Below, piece by piece: positions 1 to 9,414 of a DNA stretch of 64,000 nucleotides; position 1 is the stretch's first letter, and every line of letters begins with the position of its first letter. Below the pieces are notes generated by a model. It was given only the letters and a program-made list of their open reading frames with translations. It was not told the origin of the DNA and did no database searches. Both the position numbers and the translations under genes were made by a program. Source of the DNA: Chrysoperla carnea (lineage: Eukaryota > Arthropoda > Insecta > Neuroptera > Chrysopidae); contig NC_058337.1 of NCBI RefSeq assembly GCF_905475395.1, positions 139,073,172-139,137,171 on the forward strand, given 5' to 3'.

Positions 1-26
1 TATAGTCAATAGTTTAAATTAAAGAA

Positions 27-666
27 TTATTTATATATTTCATTCCATCTTTCAAAATCCTTGTTTGTGGTGATAATGGTAGATTTATTTTCATATCGTT
101 TAGCAATAATATTAAAAAAATCATCTACTGAATGTTTGGGTAATTGCTTAAAACCTAACTCATCAAGAATTCAAGTCAAATGATAAGAGTAATTTAACCT
201 TTTTGTGATAGCTATTATCTGCTCTTGCAATATGTAAATTATAAAGCATATCCGAGACCGTAGTAAAATATACAGAGTATTCTCGTGTTAAAGCTTTTAA
301 TGCTAATCCAATAGCAAGATGAGTTTTGCCAGTTCCAGAATTACCTATGAATATGACATTACTCTTAGTATTAATATAATCACAAGTAGATAAATCACTT
401 ATTACTTTGGTATCAACACTTGGTTGGAATTGAAAATCAAAGTCTTCTAAATTTTTAGTGGCCGGTAATTTAGCAGCACTTTTACGACGATGGTAATTAT
501 TATCTTTACGGTGAGATTTTTCATCTTCACATAATAGTGAAAGCAATTCTTTAAATGCTAGTTTAATATTTTGAGCATAAATAATTCTTTCATTTAAGCT
601 ATTGACTATACCTGATAATCTAAAACTGCGTAGGTCATTAAGCAAGTTCTGCATTCTGACCTCCAA
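27..666 (-). pseudogene. istB: IS21 family helper ATPase IstB, frameshifted and C-terminally truncated
   Basis: IstB is the AAA+ ATPase that assists the IstA transposase of IS21 elements. The 5' part (163-666) reads as an IstB N-terminus with a Walker A motif, GNSGTGKTH, near residue 110. The characteristic continuation (DELGF, then NKDFERWNEIY) lies downstream in another frame, so there is a frameshift near 165-180, and a stop falls at 27-29. The span is not a multiple of three, as one frameshift predicts. The usual C-terminal segment (an IDRVVHH-like block) is missing here. The start overlaps the end of istA by about 29 nt, the normal IS21 arrangement. This is bacterial coding sequence, unlike the adjacent Polinton. 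It is inactive as it stands. Confidence 0.85.
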
Positions 667-1491
667 ACTCTGGCAATGGTAAGTTTACTGCATTACTATT
701 TAAGATGATCTTAATTTTAGAGTAAGAACTTATACCGTTATGTAATGCTCTATGACAGGCTTTATCTATTAAGTCATCATTGTAAACCTTACGTAAAGAA
801 ATAATACCTGTAGCACAACGTTGCCAATCATTTACTCGTGTTTGTTGTAATAACTCTAATAATAAACTGCAATTATTGCCTATCTGCTGCATTTGTTGTT
901 GATAATGTTCGCTATATTCCATAAAACCTGGGCATAGACGTTTATATTTGGCATAATGAGACGGATTAGTGGTAAATATTCCTTTGCCATCTACTCTAAG
1001 GTGTCTTGCTATTAAATCATTTTGTATAGAAAATATTTGAACAAGGTTTGGTGATAATTGTACCAATACTTCACTGTATATATATTTTGCTGGTACGGAA
1101 TAATAATTATTATCTATGGTGATATGACAATCTTTTGCTGCTTTTCGATTATGCCACGATGACAAATCAAACGTTTCTAATGGTAAGGGTATTAAATTAT
1201 TACTTTCTTCTTGCTCAAATAGTTCCTGAGGAATTTTTTTAGAAGTGCCATGTATTCGGTTATTTGCTTTATTTAACCAGTTGGCAAGATCGTGTATTAA
1301 TTCTTCATATCTATGAAATTTACGTCCAGCAAAAAAATTATTTTTGACATACTTTATGCCTGATTCTACTTTGCCTTTTTCTTGAGGTTGATATATACTG
1401 CAAGGAGAAAGTAAAATCCCATAATGATCAGCTAAACGTTTGTATTCCTTCTGATATACAGGCTCATAGAAATTGCTATCTACCACCCCAG
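638..1491 (-). pseudogene. istA: IS21 family transposase IstA, C-terminal half, split by Polinton A
   Basis: This is the C-terminal part of a DDE transposase of the IS21 family. It holds the third catalytic acid, in the context PQEKGKVESGIK, followed by the usual IstA C-terminal domain up to the istB overlap. The N-terminal half, with the HTH and the first two catalytic aspartates, lies 15.7 kb away at 17170-17737 in the same orientation. Polinton A separates the two with a 6-bp duplication, CCCCAG. The frame is open across this fragment, so the gene may have been readable here before the insertion, but the other half carries a stop. The apparent start at 1486 is only the first ATG next to the break. 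Confidence 0.9.
1486..1491. repeat. Target site duplication of Polinton A, left copy (CCCCAG)
   Basis: CCCCAG stands directly before the element's first bases, AGTAGAAGAG, and recurs at 17164-17169 directly after the last bases, CTCTTCTACT. A 6-bp duplication is the known Polinton/Maverick hallmark. Removing the element and one copy restores istA continuity. Confidence 0.95.
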
Positions 1492-1589
1492 AGTAGAAGA
1501 GTCACAGGGATTTCAGCACAGTTGGATGGTACACTTTTCAAAAAAGGGCAAACCTAGGTGAATGTTGGAAACCTCGGAAGTTGGAGGGG

Positions 1590-1965
1590 ATAGATGACGT
1601 CATTGACCAATAGTAAATCAAGATGGCGTCGGGAGGTGTGGTGTTGGGGAATAATGGCTGCCTAAGCATTGATGACGTCATTGGCTTTGACCAATAGTAG
1701 CGCTGTAAAAATCAAGATGGCGTTGGGAGGTGTGGTGGGGTGAGGAATGGCTAAACGGGGGGGTTGGCTTTAACCAATAGTGGCGGAGAGTGAACAGGGG
1801 GCGGGACGTAAGGGCAAACCTAGGTGAATGTTGGAAACCTCGGCATTGGCCAATAGTAAATTAAGATGGCGTCGGGAGGTGTGGTGGAGGAGAATAATGG
1901 CTGCCTAAGCATTGATGACGTCATTGGCTTTAACCAATAGTGGCGGAGAGTGAACGGGGGCGGGA
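1590..1965. promoter_or_regulatory. Outer TIR regulatory module (CRE, CCAAT, GC-box, YY1-like)
   Basis: Perfect CRE palindromes TGACGTCA occur at 1595-1602, 1673-1680 and 1916-1923, each followed at once by TTGACCAATAG or TTGGCTTTRACCAATAG (CCAAT boxes, singly or as an inverted pair). AAGATGGCGTYGGGAGGTG blocks, with a YY1-like core, occur near 1620, 1709 and 1863. GGGGCGGGACGT GC-boxes lie near 1799 and 1958. The same module is in every TIR of the window. Transcription-factor identity is inferred from consensus only. Confidence 0.5.
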
Positions 1966-2073
1966 CGTTGACATTAGTCAGCAATTTTCAAGAATATGTT
2001 AATTTGACCTTGAAAAATATTGTAATTTGACACTTTATACATGATAAAATTCAAGATACGTGACCGGATGTTA

Positions 2074-2104
<31 letters not shown>

Positions 2105-2512
2105 ATTGAATTAGCAATGTAATATGACACTTGAAATTTACATAATAAAAATACATGTTCAAACTTGTTTGAATGGACTTTGATCTTAAAATAATTTTAC
2201 ACGTGTCAGCAATTTTCAAGAATATGTTAATTTGACCTTGAAAAATATGATATCATCATCTTATAACAAGTTCAAACTTGTTTGAAATAATTTTACATGT
2301 GTCAAAACACGTGACCGGATGTTAATATTTTTTTTTTTATGATTAAGCAATGTAATATGACACTTGAAATTTACATAATAAAAATACATGTTCAAACTTG
2401 TTTGAATGGACTTTGATCTTAAAATAATTTTACACGTGTCAGCTATTCTCAAGAATATGTTGAAATTGATTTGACCTTGAAAAATATGATATCATCATCC
2501 TGCTACAAGTTC

Positions 2513-2562
2513 AAACTTGTTTGAACATGTTCAAACTTGTTTGAACATGTTTAAACTTGTCT
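2513..2562. promoter_or_regulatory. Five contiguous p53-half-site-like decamers at the inner TIR edge
   Basis: Five back-to-back 10-mers (2513, 2523, 2533, 2543, 2553) each fit RRRCWWGYYY with no spacer: AAACTTGTTT, GAACATGTTC, AAACTTGTTT, GAACATGTTT, AAACTTGTCT. The mirror TIR has five at 16103-16152. Pairs of such decamers also recur inside the TIR subrepeats, as in the pair around 2155-2174. Binding by p53 family proteins is inference. Confidence 0.45.
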
Positions 2563-2626
2563 GAATTCCAAGAAAAAATAATTAGTTTGAATTACGATTA
2601 TAAAAATATCAAATTACAACTTTTTT

Positions 2627-2650
2627 AGTGGTGGGGGTAATGCTATAAAA
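2627..2650 (+). promoter_or_regulatory. Likely core promoter of pPolB (element A)
   Basis: AGTGGTGGGGGTAATGC is followed by TATAAAA at 2644-2650, with no gene between it and the pPolB start at 2985. The same G-rich block followed by an A-rich or TATA box precedes ORF143 and the cargo ORF122 of element C. A strong 5' splice consensus, GTAAGT at 2929-2934, suggests an intron in the 5' leader. The stretch 2566-2984 holds otherwise only AT-rich leader sequence. Confidence 0.5.
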
Positions 2651-2734
2651 AGTGATGTACGTAGCTGTTGAAGTATCTCTTTTGAAATTCACCTTTGCTT
2701 CAGTTAGTTTTTTCCGCATATATTTTTTACGTTA

Positions 2735-2737
<3 letters not shown>

Positions 2738-2790
<53 letters not shown>
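2738..2790. repeat. (TTA)n microsatellite in the pPolB leader
   Basis: This is a run of TTA/ATT triplets of about 53 bp between the presumed promoter and pPolB. The same microsatellite, of different length, is at the equivalent place in elements C (about 35410-35465) and D (about 63361-63405). Confidence 0.95.
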
Positions 2791-2984
2791 TTTTGTTTTT
2801 GGTATATTTATTATTCTAAACTTAGTCTATATATTTTATACAAAAAACAAATATTACTCAGTTGTAAGTTAACTTTAGTGTTGAACGTTCGGTAACGTAT
2901 ATTTTGCTTAGTATTTGAAAATATAACGGTAAGTGTAAAATTTTTTAAATATTATTGTGAAACTTAAATATAATTTTTTGAAAG

Positions 2985-5900
2985 ATGGACACCTACGAAC
3001 GAAATGTTATGCAGACGCTAAACGTGGTACCTCAAGGTGGTAGCACTGATATGATGAAGAAAGTGGAGAGAGCGTTGAGGCTCATCAAGACGGTGGAGGA
3101 AGCTGAGCGATGGATGATACTTAATAAGCAGAACATCCGCTTATTCAAAAAGATGTTGATGTTAAAGAAAGAAAATCCTCTGCGTCTTGAAGCTAATATT
3201 GGACTTTGTAAATCATACCAGCGGCAACTTCACCGACTGCGATTAGATTTAGTTAAGCAAGGTGGTGGTGTCACCAAAAAACAAAATCGACATCTAATCT
3301 GGGAGACAATTGAAACCCACCACCAGGGCAGGGTGAAGACTGGTATGATTACCAATTTGGATTATAAAGATCCAAATATATTTTTCAACCGGGCATTTCC
3401 AATGTTTAGAAGACACGTTCGGCGTGAGCTAGTGAAGCATCCCCTCAAGGTAAGTAAAATTTAAGATTTATAATTTAAATAGTCTAATGAGATTTTTTTT
3501 CAGGTGTATATTATGTTCACGGGCAATTTCATTAAGCCCACCACCAAAGAGGAGGATTTGAAAACATTTATAACGTCGGCCAAGGAAATGTATCTGACAA
3601 CGGACATGCAGGAGTGGTACAATGATCATGTCAAAAACTATTTGCTGAAAAAATTGGAAGAATTCCAGGAACGCGATAGCGGTTGGGCTCTTGACATGAT
3701 CATAAATATTCGAGTCCACATGAATAAGTACTCTCCGATCACAGCTGGAACATTTTGTGAACTACCACCAGTCATCAAAAATAAATTGGCTGTGATTAAT
3801 GTCCAGAATGATGACCAACATTGCTTTTTATGGTCGATAATGTCAGCACTTTACCCGGTTGAAAGGAATCCTCAACGTTTAACTAAGTACCCGCACTATA
3901 AACATCATTTAAAATGTGATGGATTAAAGTTCCCCATGTCTCTGGATCAAATTAATAAATTTGAAAAGATGAACCCGCAGCTATCGATTAACGTGTACGG
4001 CTACAAAGATACGTTTCTACGTGATTTAGAAATTTTCCCTGTACGCGTTAGTTCGAACACTGTGGGGAAGAAAATTCATCTACTTGCTGTGGAGAATGGG
4101 AACAGTCACCACTTTTGCTGGATAAAAAATTTAGCAAAGTTGAGTCGATCGGGTGTAACAAAATACAAGAATAAAATATTTTTATGTGATCGATGTCTCA
4201 ACTATTTTGCTACAGAAGTCAAACTCCAACAGCATTCAGTAAATTGTGGTGAAAAAGAAGCGGTGCGGGTACGAATGCCTGAAACTGATGACGAGCGGTT
4301 CGTTGAGTTCAAAGATTTCAACAGCAAGGAACGTGTTGAGTATATGGTGTACGCTGACTTTGAGGCGTTATTGGTACCACAACATCATGAAGACATGGAA
4401 ATGGATCATGGGTCTTATACAAAAAATATTCAAAAACATGTACCCTACAGTGTAGGTTACTATGTTCATTGTACCCATGATCCCAACCAATCGTTTTATA
4501 AGGCATACCGTGGTGCTGATTGTGTCAAGTGGTTTGTTCATGAACTGGAACAAGTAGCGTACTCATTAGAGCAAAAAATAAAACACGTTAAACCAATGTA
4601 TCCGCTCACCGTCGAACAAGAACTGGATTTTATGTCAGCAGAGAAGTGTCACATTTGTGATAAAGATTTCGTATCCAATTCCATACGTGTTCGCGACCAT
4701 TCACATCGCACAGGTAATGTAATTTATTTATTTTTTTTTAATTTCATCTAATTTTATATTAATCTATTTTAGGTATCTACCGTGGAGCAGCACACCAATT
4801 TTGTAATCTGCATTATCAAGATTCAAGGGTGATACCTGTTGTGATGCACAACTTAAGTGGATACGATTCGCATTTTATTATTGAAGCTCTGCTGACGGAA
4901 ATCGACGGTCAAGTTGATGTGTTGCCCATCAACAAAGAAAAGTACATCAGTTTCACAAAGCACGTCTCGGACATTCAATTAAGATTCATTGATTCCTTCC
5001 GATTTCTCGCAGACAAGTTGGAAAATCTGGCCTCATATTTAGATAATGATAAAAAATCCATTTTACATAAAGAGGTAAATGATAAAAAATAAATAATTTT
5101 TAATACAGGGTTGTAATTTGTTTTTTAATTTTTTATAGGTCAGTAATGATGAACAATTTCAATTGCTGACGAGAAAAGGTGTATTTCCATATGAATACAT
5201 GAGTAGCTGGGGACGTCTCCAAGAGACAAAATTACCACCAAAGGAGGCGTTCTACAGTGTGTTAACAGATGAACACATAACGGATGAGGATTATAACCAT
5301 GCGATACAGGTATGGAACACATTCAATTTACATACACTAGGTGATTATTCAGACCTGTATATGAAAACTGATGTGTTACTACTTGCGGATATTTTTGAAA
5401 ATTTCCGTAACACTTGTATTCATAGCTATAGTCTCGATCCTAGTCACTATTACACACTTCCTGGCTATACGTGGAGCGCCATGTTGAAATACACCAATAT
5501 CAAATTGGAATTGTTCACGGATATTGATGACTTGTTGTTTATCGAGAAAGGAATCAGAGGCGGTGTAAGTCAATGTTCTAATCGCTATGCTAAGGCAAAC
5601 AATAAGTACATGGAAGAGGGGTATGATAAAACTCAAGAAGATGTCTACCTTATGTATTACGATGTGGTGAACCTATATGGTGCAGCAATGTGTGGATACC
5701 TACCAACAGGAAATTTTAAGTGGGTCGACACACCAAACATCGAGGATGTTGCAGATGATTCACCAGTCGGGTACATTTTAGAAGTAGACCTTGAAATACC
5801 CCAACATCTACATGATAACTTTAGCGATTTACCGCCATGTCCGGAGACAACGAAACCACCTGGATCAAAACAAAAATATCTTCTGTCAACCCTTTACAAT

Positions 5901-6866
5901 AAGACCAACTATGTCGTGCACTACAGGAATTTAAAACTGTATACACAACTCGGTGTTAAGGTAACAAAATACCACCGTGTGTTACAATTCGATCAATCTG
6001 CATGGTTGAAACCATATATTGATTTCAATACCGAGATGCGCAAGAACGCCTCAAATGAGTTTGAAAAAGCATTATTCAAACTCATGATTAATGCCATCTT
6101 CGGTAAAACCATGGAGAATGTGAGGAAACATCGGGTTGTGTACATACGAAAAAATTGGGATGGAAAACATGGTGTGAAGAAATTAATTGCCAATCCCAAT
6201 TTTCACAGTATGATGGTGCTCGACAATGACGTCAGTATTGTTGAAATGAAAAAAACACAGATACGTTTCAACAAACCCATCTACATAGGCTTCACAATTT
6301 TAGACATATCGAAAACGTTTGTGTATGACTTCCACTACAACTACATGTACCAACGGTACAACCCCACAAATGTCAGGTTATTATACACAGACACCGATAG
6401 TCTAATTTATAGCGTGAAAAATACTGACGTCTATGAGGTCATGAAACAGGATATTAATCGTTTTGATACGGCTGACTATGCACCCGACAACATCTATGGT
6501 ATGCCACTACGTAATAAGAAAGTCAAGGGTTTAATGTCCGATGAAAATAATGGTGATGTTATGCTAGAATTTGTCGGATTACGTAGCAAAATGTATGCTA
6601 TTCGGGTGCAAAATAAAAAAGAGACTAAACGATCCAAGGGTCTCAAGAAGTCAGCTATCCGAAAACTTACTTTTGAGGACTATAAGCGGTGTTTGCTTGA
6701 GAACCGTAACTTTTACCATGTTCAGCAAAGCATCCAATCCAAGCGACACCGCTTACATACCATCAAACAGCAGAAAGTGGGCTTATCACCATTTGACCAA
6801 AAACGATACATTACTCACAATTCATGTGAAACAAAACCATGGGGCCACTATAGCATTATTTGTTGA
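2985..6866 (+). CDS. polB: Protein-primed DNA polymerase B of Polinton (4 exons)
   Basis: This family B, protein-primed polymerase would replicate the linear element from its ends. The exons read as 2985-3449, 3504-4713, 4773-5074 and 5139-6866; all three introns (54-64 bp) begin GT and end AG. The product is about 1234 aa. Visible motifs: a C2-type zinc finger (CDRC, near residue 383); Exo I DFE (near 438); a Cys/His cluster, CHIC...VRDHSHRTG, spanning the exon 2/3 junction; Exo II HNLSGYD (near 585); Exo III in YSDLYMKTD (near 730); Pol A YDVVNLYG (near 833); Pol [11 protein letters not shown] (near 973); Pol C YTDTDS (near 1075). The C-terminus ends in the GHYSI block usual for Polintons. 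The start is the first ATG of the exon carrying the N-terminal region; no terminal-protein domain is obvious. The frame is intact. A GTAAGT at 6869 just after the stop, with an acceptor near 6926, suggests a 3' UTR intron. Confidence 0.93.
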
Positions 6867-7020
6867 GTGTAAGTATTTTATATTTTTTGTTTTTAATATT
6901 TAGCTAATTTTTGCTGTTGTTTCAGAAATGTGTCCTGCTGTTGTGATGATCCTCAAAGTGGTTCGGTATTGTGATAGGTGTACAAACAATTGATAGAGTA
7001 GTGCGCATGAACAATTGATA

Positions 7021-7045
7021 GAGTAGTGGTGGGGGTGTAAAAAAA
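7021..7045 (+). promoter_or_regulatory. Likely promoter of ORF143 (element A)
   Basis: AGTGGTGGGGGTGTAAAAAA lies about 65-80 bp upstream of the ORF143 start and shares its G-rich block with the pPolB promoter. Just upstream is a short direct repeat, ACAATTGATAGAGTAGTG, at about 6985-7028. Confidence 0.35.
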
Positions 7046-7105
7046 AACTGATAGTTAGGTGGAATTATTGTAGAAAACAATTTAGTGTTAGTTTAAACAT
7101 ACAAA

Positions 7106-7537
7106 ATGCAAGACTTTGGTAATCATAATAGTGATAACAACTGTATTGTTAATATGATTAAAGATAATTGTAGTTTAAGTACTATAAACAATGTGTTAAC
7201 AAAGTATTTTAAAACATCGGTTAATATGGCAATTAAATGTGGTCGACCGGAAACTTTAAACTACCTTATTGATAAGGTAGAACAAATGGACTTAGAAGTG
7301 AAATTTTCCCCATCGTCAGACGATGAAGACAAACAAATTTGGAACTGGATTTTAAAAAATATCCACTCTGGACAAAAAGATGGAATTGTAGGACTATCCA
7401 TTTTTGAACAATCTTACTACAGTGTATTTACATCAGACGAGTTATCCGACTATGTTAAAGTGAAAGAAATAATTGAAAATTATCTTATGAAGAAAGATAA
7501 TGATGATGATGATGACAATGGACACTTTTCAGAATAA
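7106..7537 (+). CDS. Conserved Polinton protein of unknown function (ORF143)
   Basis: 143 aa, no assigned family. The middle part (LNNVLTKYFKTSVNMAIKCG, then RPETLNYLI) resembles the helix pair of a single ankyrin-type repeat, but one unit is too little to call. The C-terminus is a run of Asp encoded by GAT triplets whose number differs between copies (143 aa here, 141 aa in elements C and D), so the tail changes length by triplet slippage. It lies between pPolB and the 3' end of integrase in all three copies and reads in the pPolB direction, so it probably belongs to the pPolB-side transcription unit. Near identity among three copies supports a real gene. Confidence 0.7.
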   Translation: MQDFGNHNSDNNCIVNMIKDNCSLSTINNVLTKYFKTSVNMAIKCGRPETLNYLIDKVEQMDLEVKFSPSSDDEDKQIWNWILKNIHSGQKDGIVGLSIFEQSYYSVFTSDELSDYVKVKEIIENYLMKKDNDDDDDNGHFSE

Positions 7538-7709
7538 TAATTATAATGTATTTTCGATAATTTATAAATATATATTTTTTAAATATTATTATAATACAAC
7601 TCTGTTTTTATATGTTATAGATAAAATTTTACAATAAAAATAATATTTTTACAATGTGATATGTTTTATTTTTTTTATAAAACACAAATATGTTCACAAA
7701 AACGGTCCA
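7538..7709. terminator. Shared 3' region between convergent ORF143 and integrase
   Basis: A 172-bp AT-rich stretch between two converging genes. It contains an AATAAA (in ACAATAAAAATAATA) on the + strand and TTTATT on the complementary side, consistent with polyadenylation signals for both transcripts. Confidence 0.4.
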
Positions 7710-8633
7710 CTATAAAAGAAGACTTTTTTTATCAATATATGAATCGTGTAAAGAGTCGAACCCTAGCCACCGGACTTTAACTTTGGATCCGCGTTTAGCT
7801 AAGACCTTTTCCACTAAATAAATGTTTCGATCGTGAACTTTTTGTAATTCTTCGGCATAGAAACCACCCTTTATATCTTCGTTGTTATAGTCCTTCAGTA
7901 AATATGTTCTTGGGTTTGTAAGTTTCACCTCGCGAATGGTGAATATTTCTGGTGTCCATGATGGATGAAAACCACGAGCAAACGTCGTTCTAAATTTACT
8001 TATCCTTACATGATCGCCAACTGTAAATTTTTGTTTTGGACCCACCATCTTAATATGATTGTATGAATCTTTTAAAATCCGTTTTTCGTTTCGTGTATTG
8101 ACTTGTGATGGCTTCATCCTGATTGTCCGATGGTATGAATTATTGTACTGTTTAATCAATTCCGGTAATACTTTTATCCATTTATAATTACCATACAAAC
8201 TGAAATGTTTGTACATCATCGATTTCAGTGTGCGTATAAATCTTTCCACAATACACGCCTTTTTAGTTGAATATACAGAATAATGGTTTATGTTGTACTC
8301 TTTCATCAATCTCTTAAATTTTTCATTATAAAATTCCGTACCATTATCAGTTTGAAGGTTTTTCGGTGTACGATCTTTTATAATCTGTTCCATGGCATTA
8401 GTGACATCCACAGCACTCTTGGACTTTAGTGGCATAGCCCAGCTATATTTGGAGAAGCAATCGATGACCACCAAAATATATTTAAAGTTGGTATTTTGTC
8501 TTGCATACGGGATCATTTCTACCAAATCAGCTTGAAATAAATCATTGAGTCCCTTAATGATTACACGCCTTCTTGGATAATTACGTCGAGCTGGTTTATG
8601 TAGCTCATTCACAACAATTCGTCTTTTATCCAT
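7710..8633 (-). CDS. int: Polinton integrase (retroviral-type DDE) with C-terminal chromodomain
   Basis: 307 aa. It would join the element ends to target DNA and create the 6-bp duplication. The RNase H-fold catalytic acids are D36 (in QADLVEM), D96 (in LQTDNGTEF) and E130 (in KACIVERFIRTLK). After the core come an SH3-like region (VGDHVRISKFR) and a chromodomain (YLVEKVLAKRG, then KVRWLGF) at the C-terminus, which may steer integration to marked chromatin. No HHCC zinc-binding domain precedes the core, so the protein is short at the N-terminus compared with retroviral integrases. Its ATG overlaps the end of the upstream fibre-like gene by 8 nt (8626-8633), so it is probably translated from a shared mRNA. 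It is nearly identical to the copy in element D. Confidence 0.93.
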   Translation of the reverse strand: MDKRRIVVNELHKPARRNYPRRRVIIKGLNDLFQADLVEMIPYARQNTNFKYILVVIDCFSKYSWAMPLKSKSAVDVTNAMEQIIKDRTPKNLQTDNGTEFYNEKFKRLMKEYNINHYSVYSTKKACIVERFIRTLKSMMYKHFSLYGNYKWIKVLPELIKQYNNSYHRTIRMKPSQVNTRNEKRILKDSYNHIKMVGPKQKFTVGDHVRISKFRTTFARGFHPSWTPEIFTIREVKLTNPRTYLLKDYNNEDIKGGFYAEELQKVHDRNIYLVEKVLAKRGSKVKVRWLGFDSLHDSYIDKKSLLL

Positions 8634-9321
8634 CTATTAATTTATATTTTATACCAATGTCAACATATAGTAACATGGAATCGGAGTTTGTATTCATGAA
8701 ACTTTTAGGAATACCAAACGTTAAATAATCGTTTGATTTTAATGTATTAAGTTTATTTTCATCTATAATACTATCGTTTTTGAAGACCTCACAGTATGTT
8801 GGTTTAATATCTAAATGATGTATCATCACAGAGATTGGGAATCTAAATACATAAACTCTTGTATTATTTTCCAATATATACCATGCAAAATCAGTAGTTG
8901 GATCAGGATAAAATTGTGTTGGTTGTGTATTACGTATTGATATTCGAAAATAACCATTTAATTTTTTCAGACTCTCGTTAAATATTTCAGTAGTGTTATT
9001 GATTTTATCACTAACATGATTGATAAGGGTGTATAAATCCACAGCATCAGTTGAAAATTCTGGACTTGCTACATTACTTATTTTTTTATTTTTTGCATCA
9101 AAGTATGATTCTTTATCATCTAATGACAAACACTGTCCAAGACTTTCCAAGTTCACAACATCTTGCTTATTTATAGGTTTCCCGACATTCACAATTCGTC
9201 TTTGTTTTGCATCGAAGCAATTATTTCCACCATTACATCGAAGTATTGATTCATTATGTGATGTATATGAATCTTGATAATTTTTGAGGAGAGAACATCC
9301 AAATTTATCTATACCGTTCAT
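8626..9321 (-). CDS. Fibre/attachment-like protein with two phage-tail-type repeats
   Basis: 231 aa, not assigned to a named Polinton family. The N-terminal half holds two copies of a repeat of the form FDAKxxRIxNVxxPxxxxDxVxLxxL (near residues 36-62 and 75-101). This resembles the trimeric stalk repeats of phage tail-fibre proteins. The C-terminal half (about 125-231) is rich in beta-type sequence and could be a globular head. A role as a virion spike or fibre is inference. The last 8 nt overlap the integrase start. A minisatellite lies 90 bp upstream. The gene is conserved at the same place in element D (56775-57470). Confidence 0.65.
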   Translation of the reverse strand: MNGIDKFGCSLLKNYQDSYTSHNESILRCNGGNNCFDAKQRRIVNVGKPINKQDVVNLESLGQCLSLDDKESYFDAKNKKISNVASPEFSTDAVDLYTLINHVSDKINNTTEIFNESLKKLNGYFRISIRNTQPTQFYPDPTTDFAWYILENNTRVYVFRFPISVMIHHLDIKPTYCEVFKNDSIIDENKLNTLKSNDYLTFGIPKSFMNTNSDSMLLYVDIGIKYKLIDG

Positions 9322-9414
9322 ACTGAGTTCTCAATAGGTTATGATGTAATTTTAATAATTACATATAATAAATATAAAATCTAAACAGGTCTAATAAGAA
9401 ACAGCTCGGTTTAA

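Larger units (their letters stand above)
1492..2565 (+). repeat. Left terminal inverted repeat of element A
   Basis: It matches the reverse complement of 16099-17163. The outer ~480 bp is GC-rich and modular, with repeats containing TGACGTCA, CCAATAGT, AAGATGGCGT and GGGGCGGG. The inner ~590 bp is AT-rich and made of imperfect direct repeats with CACGTG, GATATC and TTCAAACTTGTTTGAA motifs, interrupted by long T tracts. The short frames found here are repeat artefacts. Confidence 0.95.

Noticed and set aside
1665-1700. A full NF-I site in the TIR (TTGGCTTTGACCAA)
   Set aside because: The half-sites are separated by 4 bp instead of the required 5, and the second half is ACCAA, not GCCAA. Treated as an inverted CCAAT pair instead.
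2261-2452. 62-63 aa frames starting MRIADTCKI in the TIRs (also 16213-16398, 23503-23691)
   Set aside because: They lie in AT-rich TIR subrepeats, are present or absent with subrepeat number, and have no protein-like features.
6571-6903. 110-aa frame overlapping the end of pPolB (also 31299-31631, 59239-59571)
   Set aside because: Shadow of the pPolB C-terminus in another frame; it is conserved only because pPolB is.
7710-8633. An LTR retrotransposon or endogenous retrovirus, from the integrase
   Set aside because: No reverse transcriptase, LTRs or primer-binding site; the neighbours are Polinton genes and the duplication is 6 bp next to kilobase-size TIRs.
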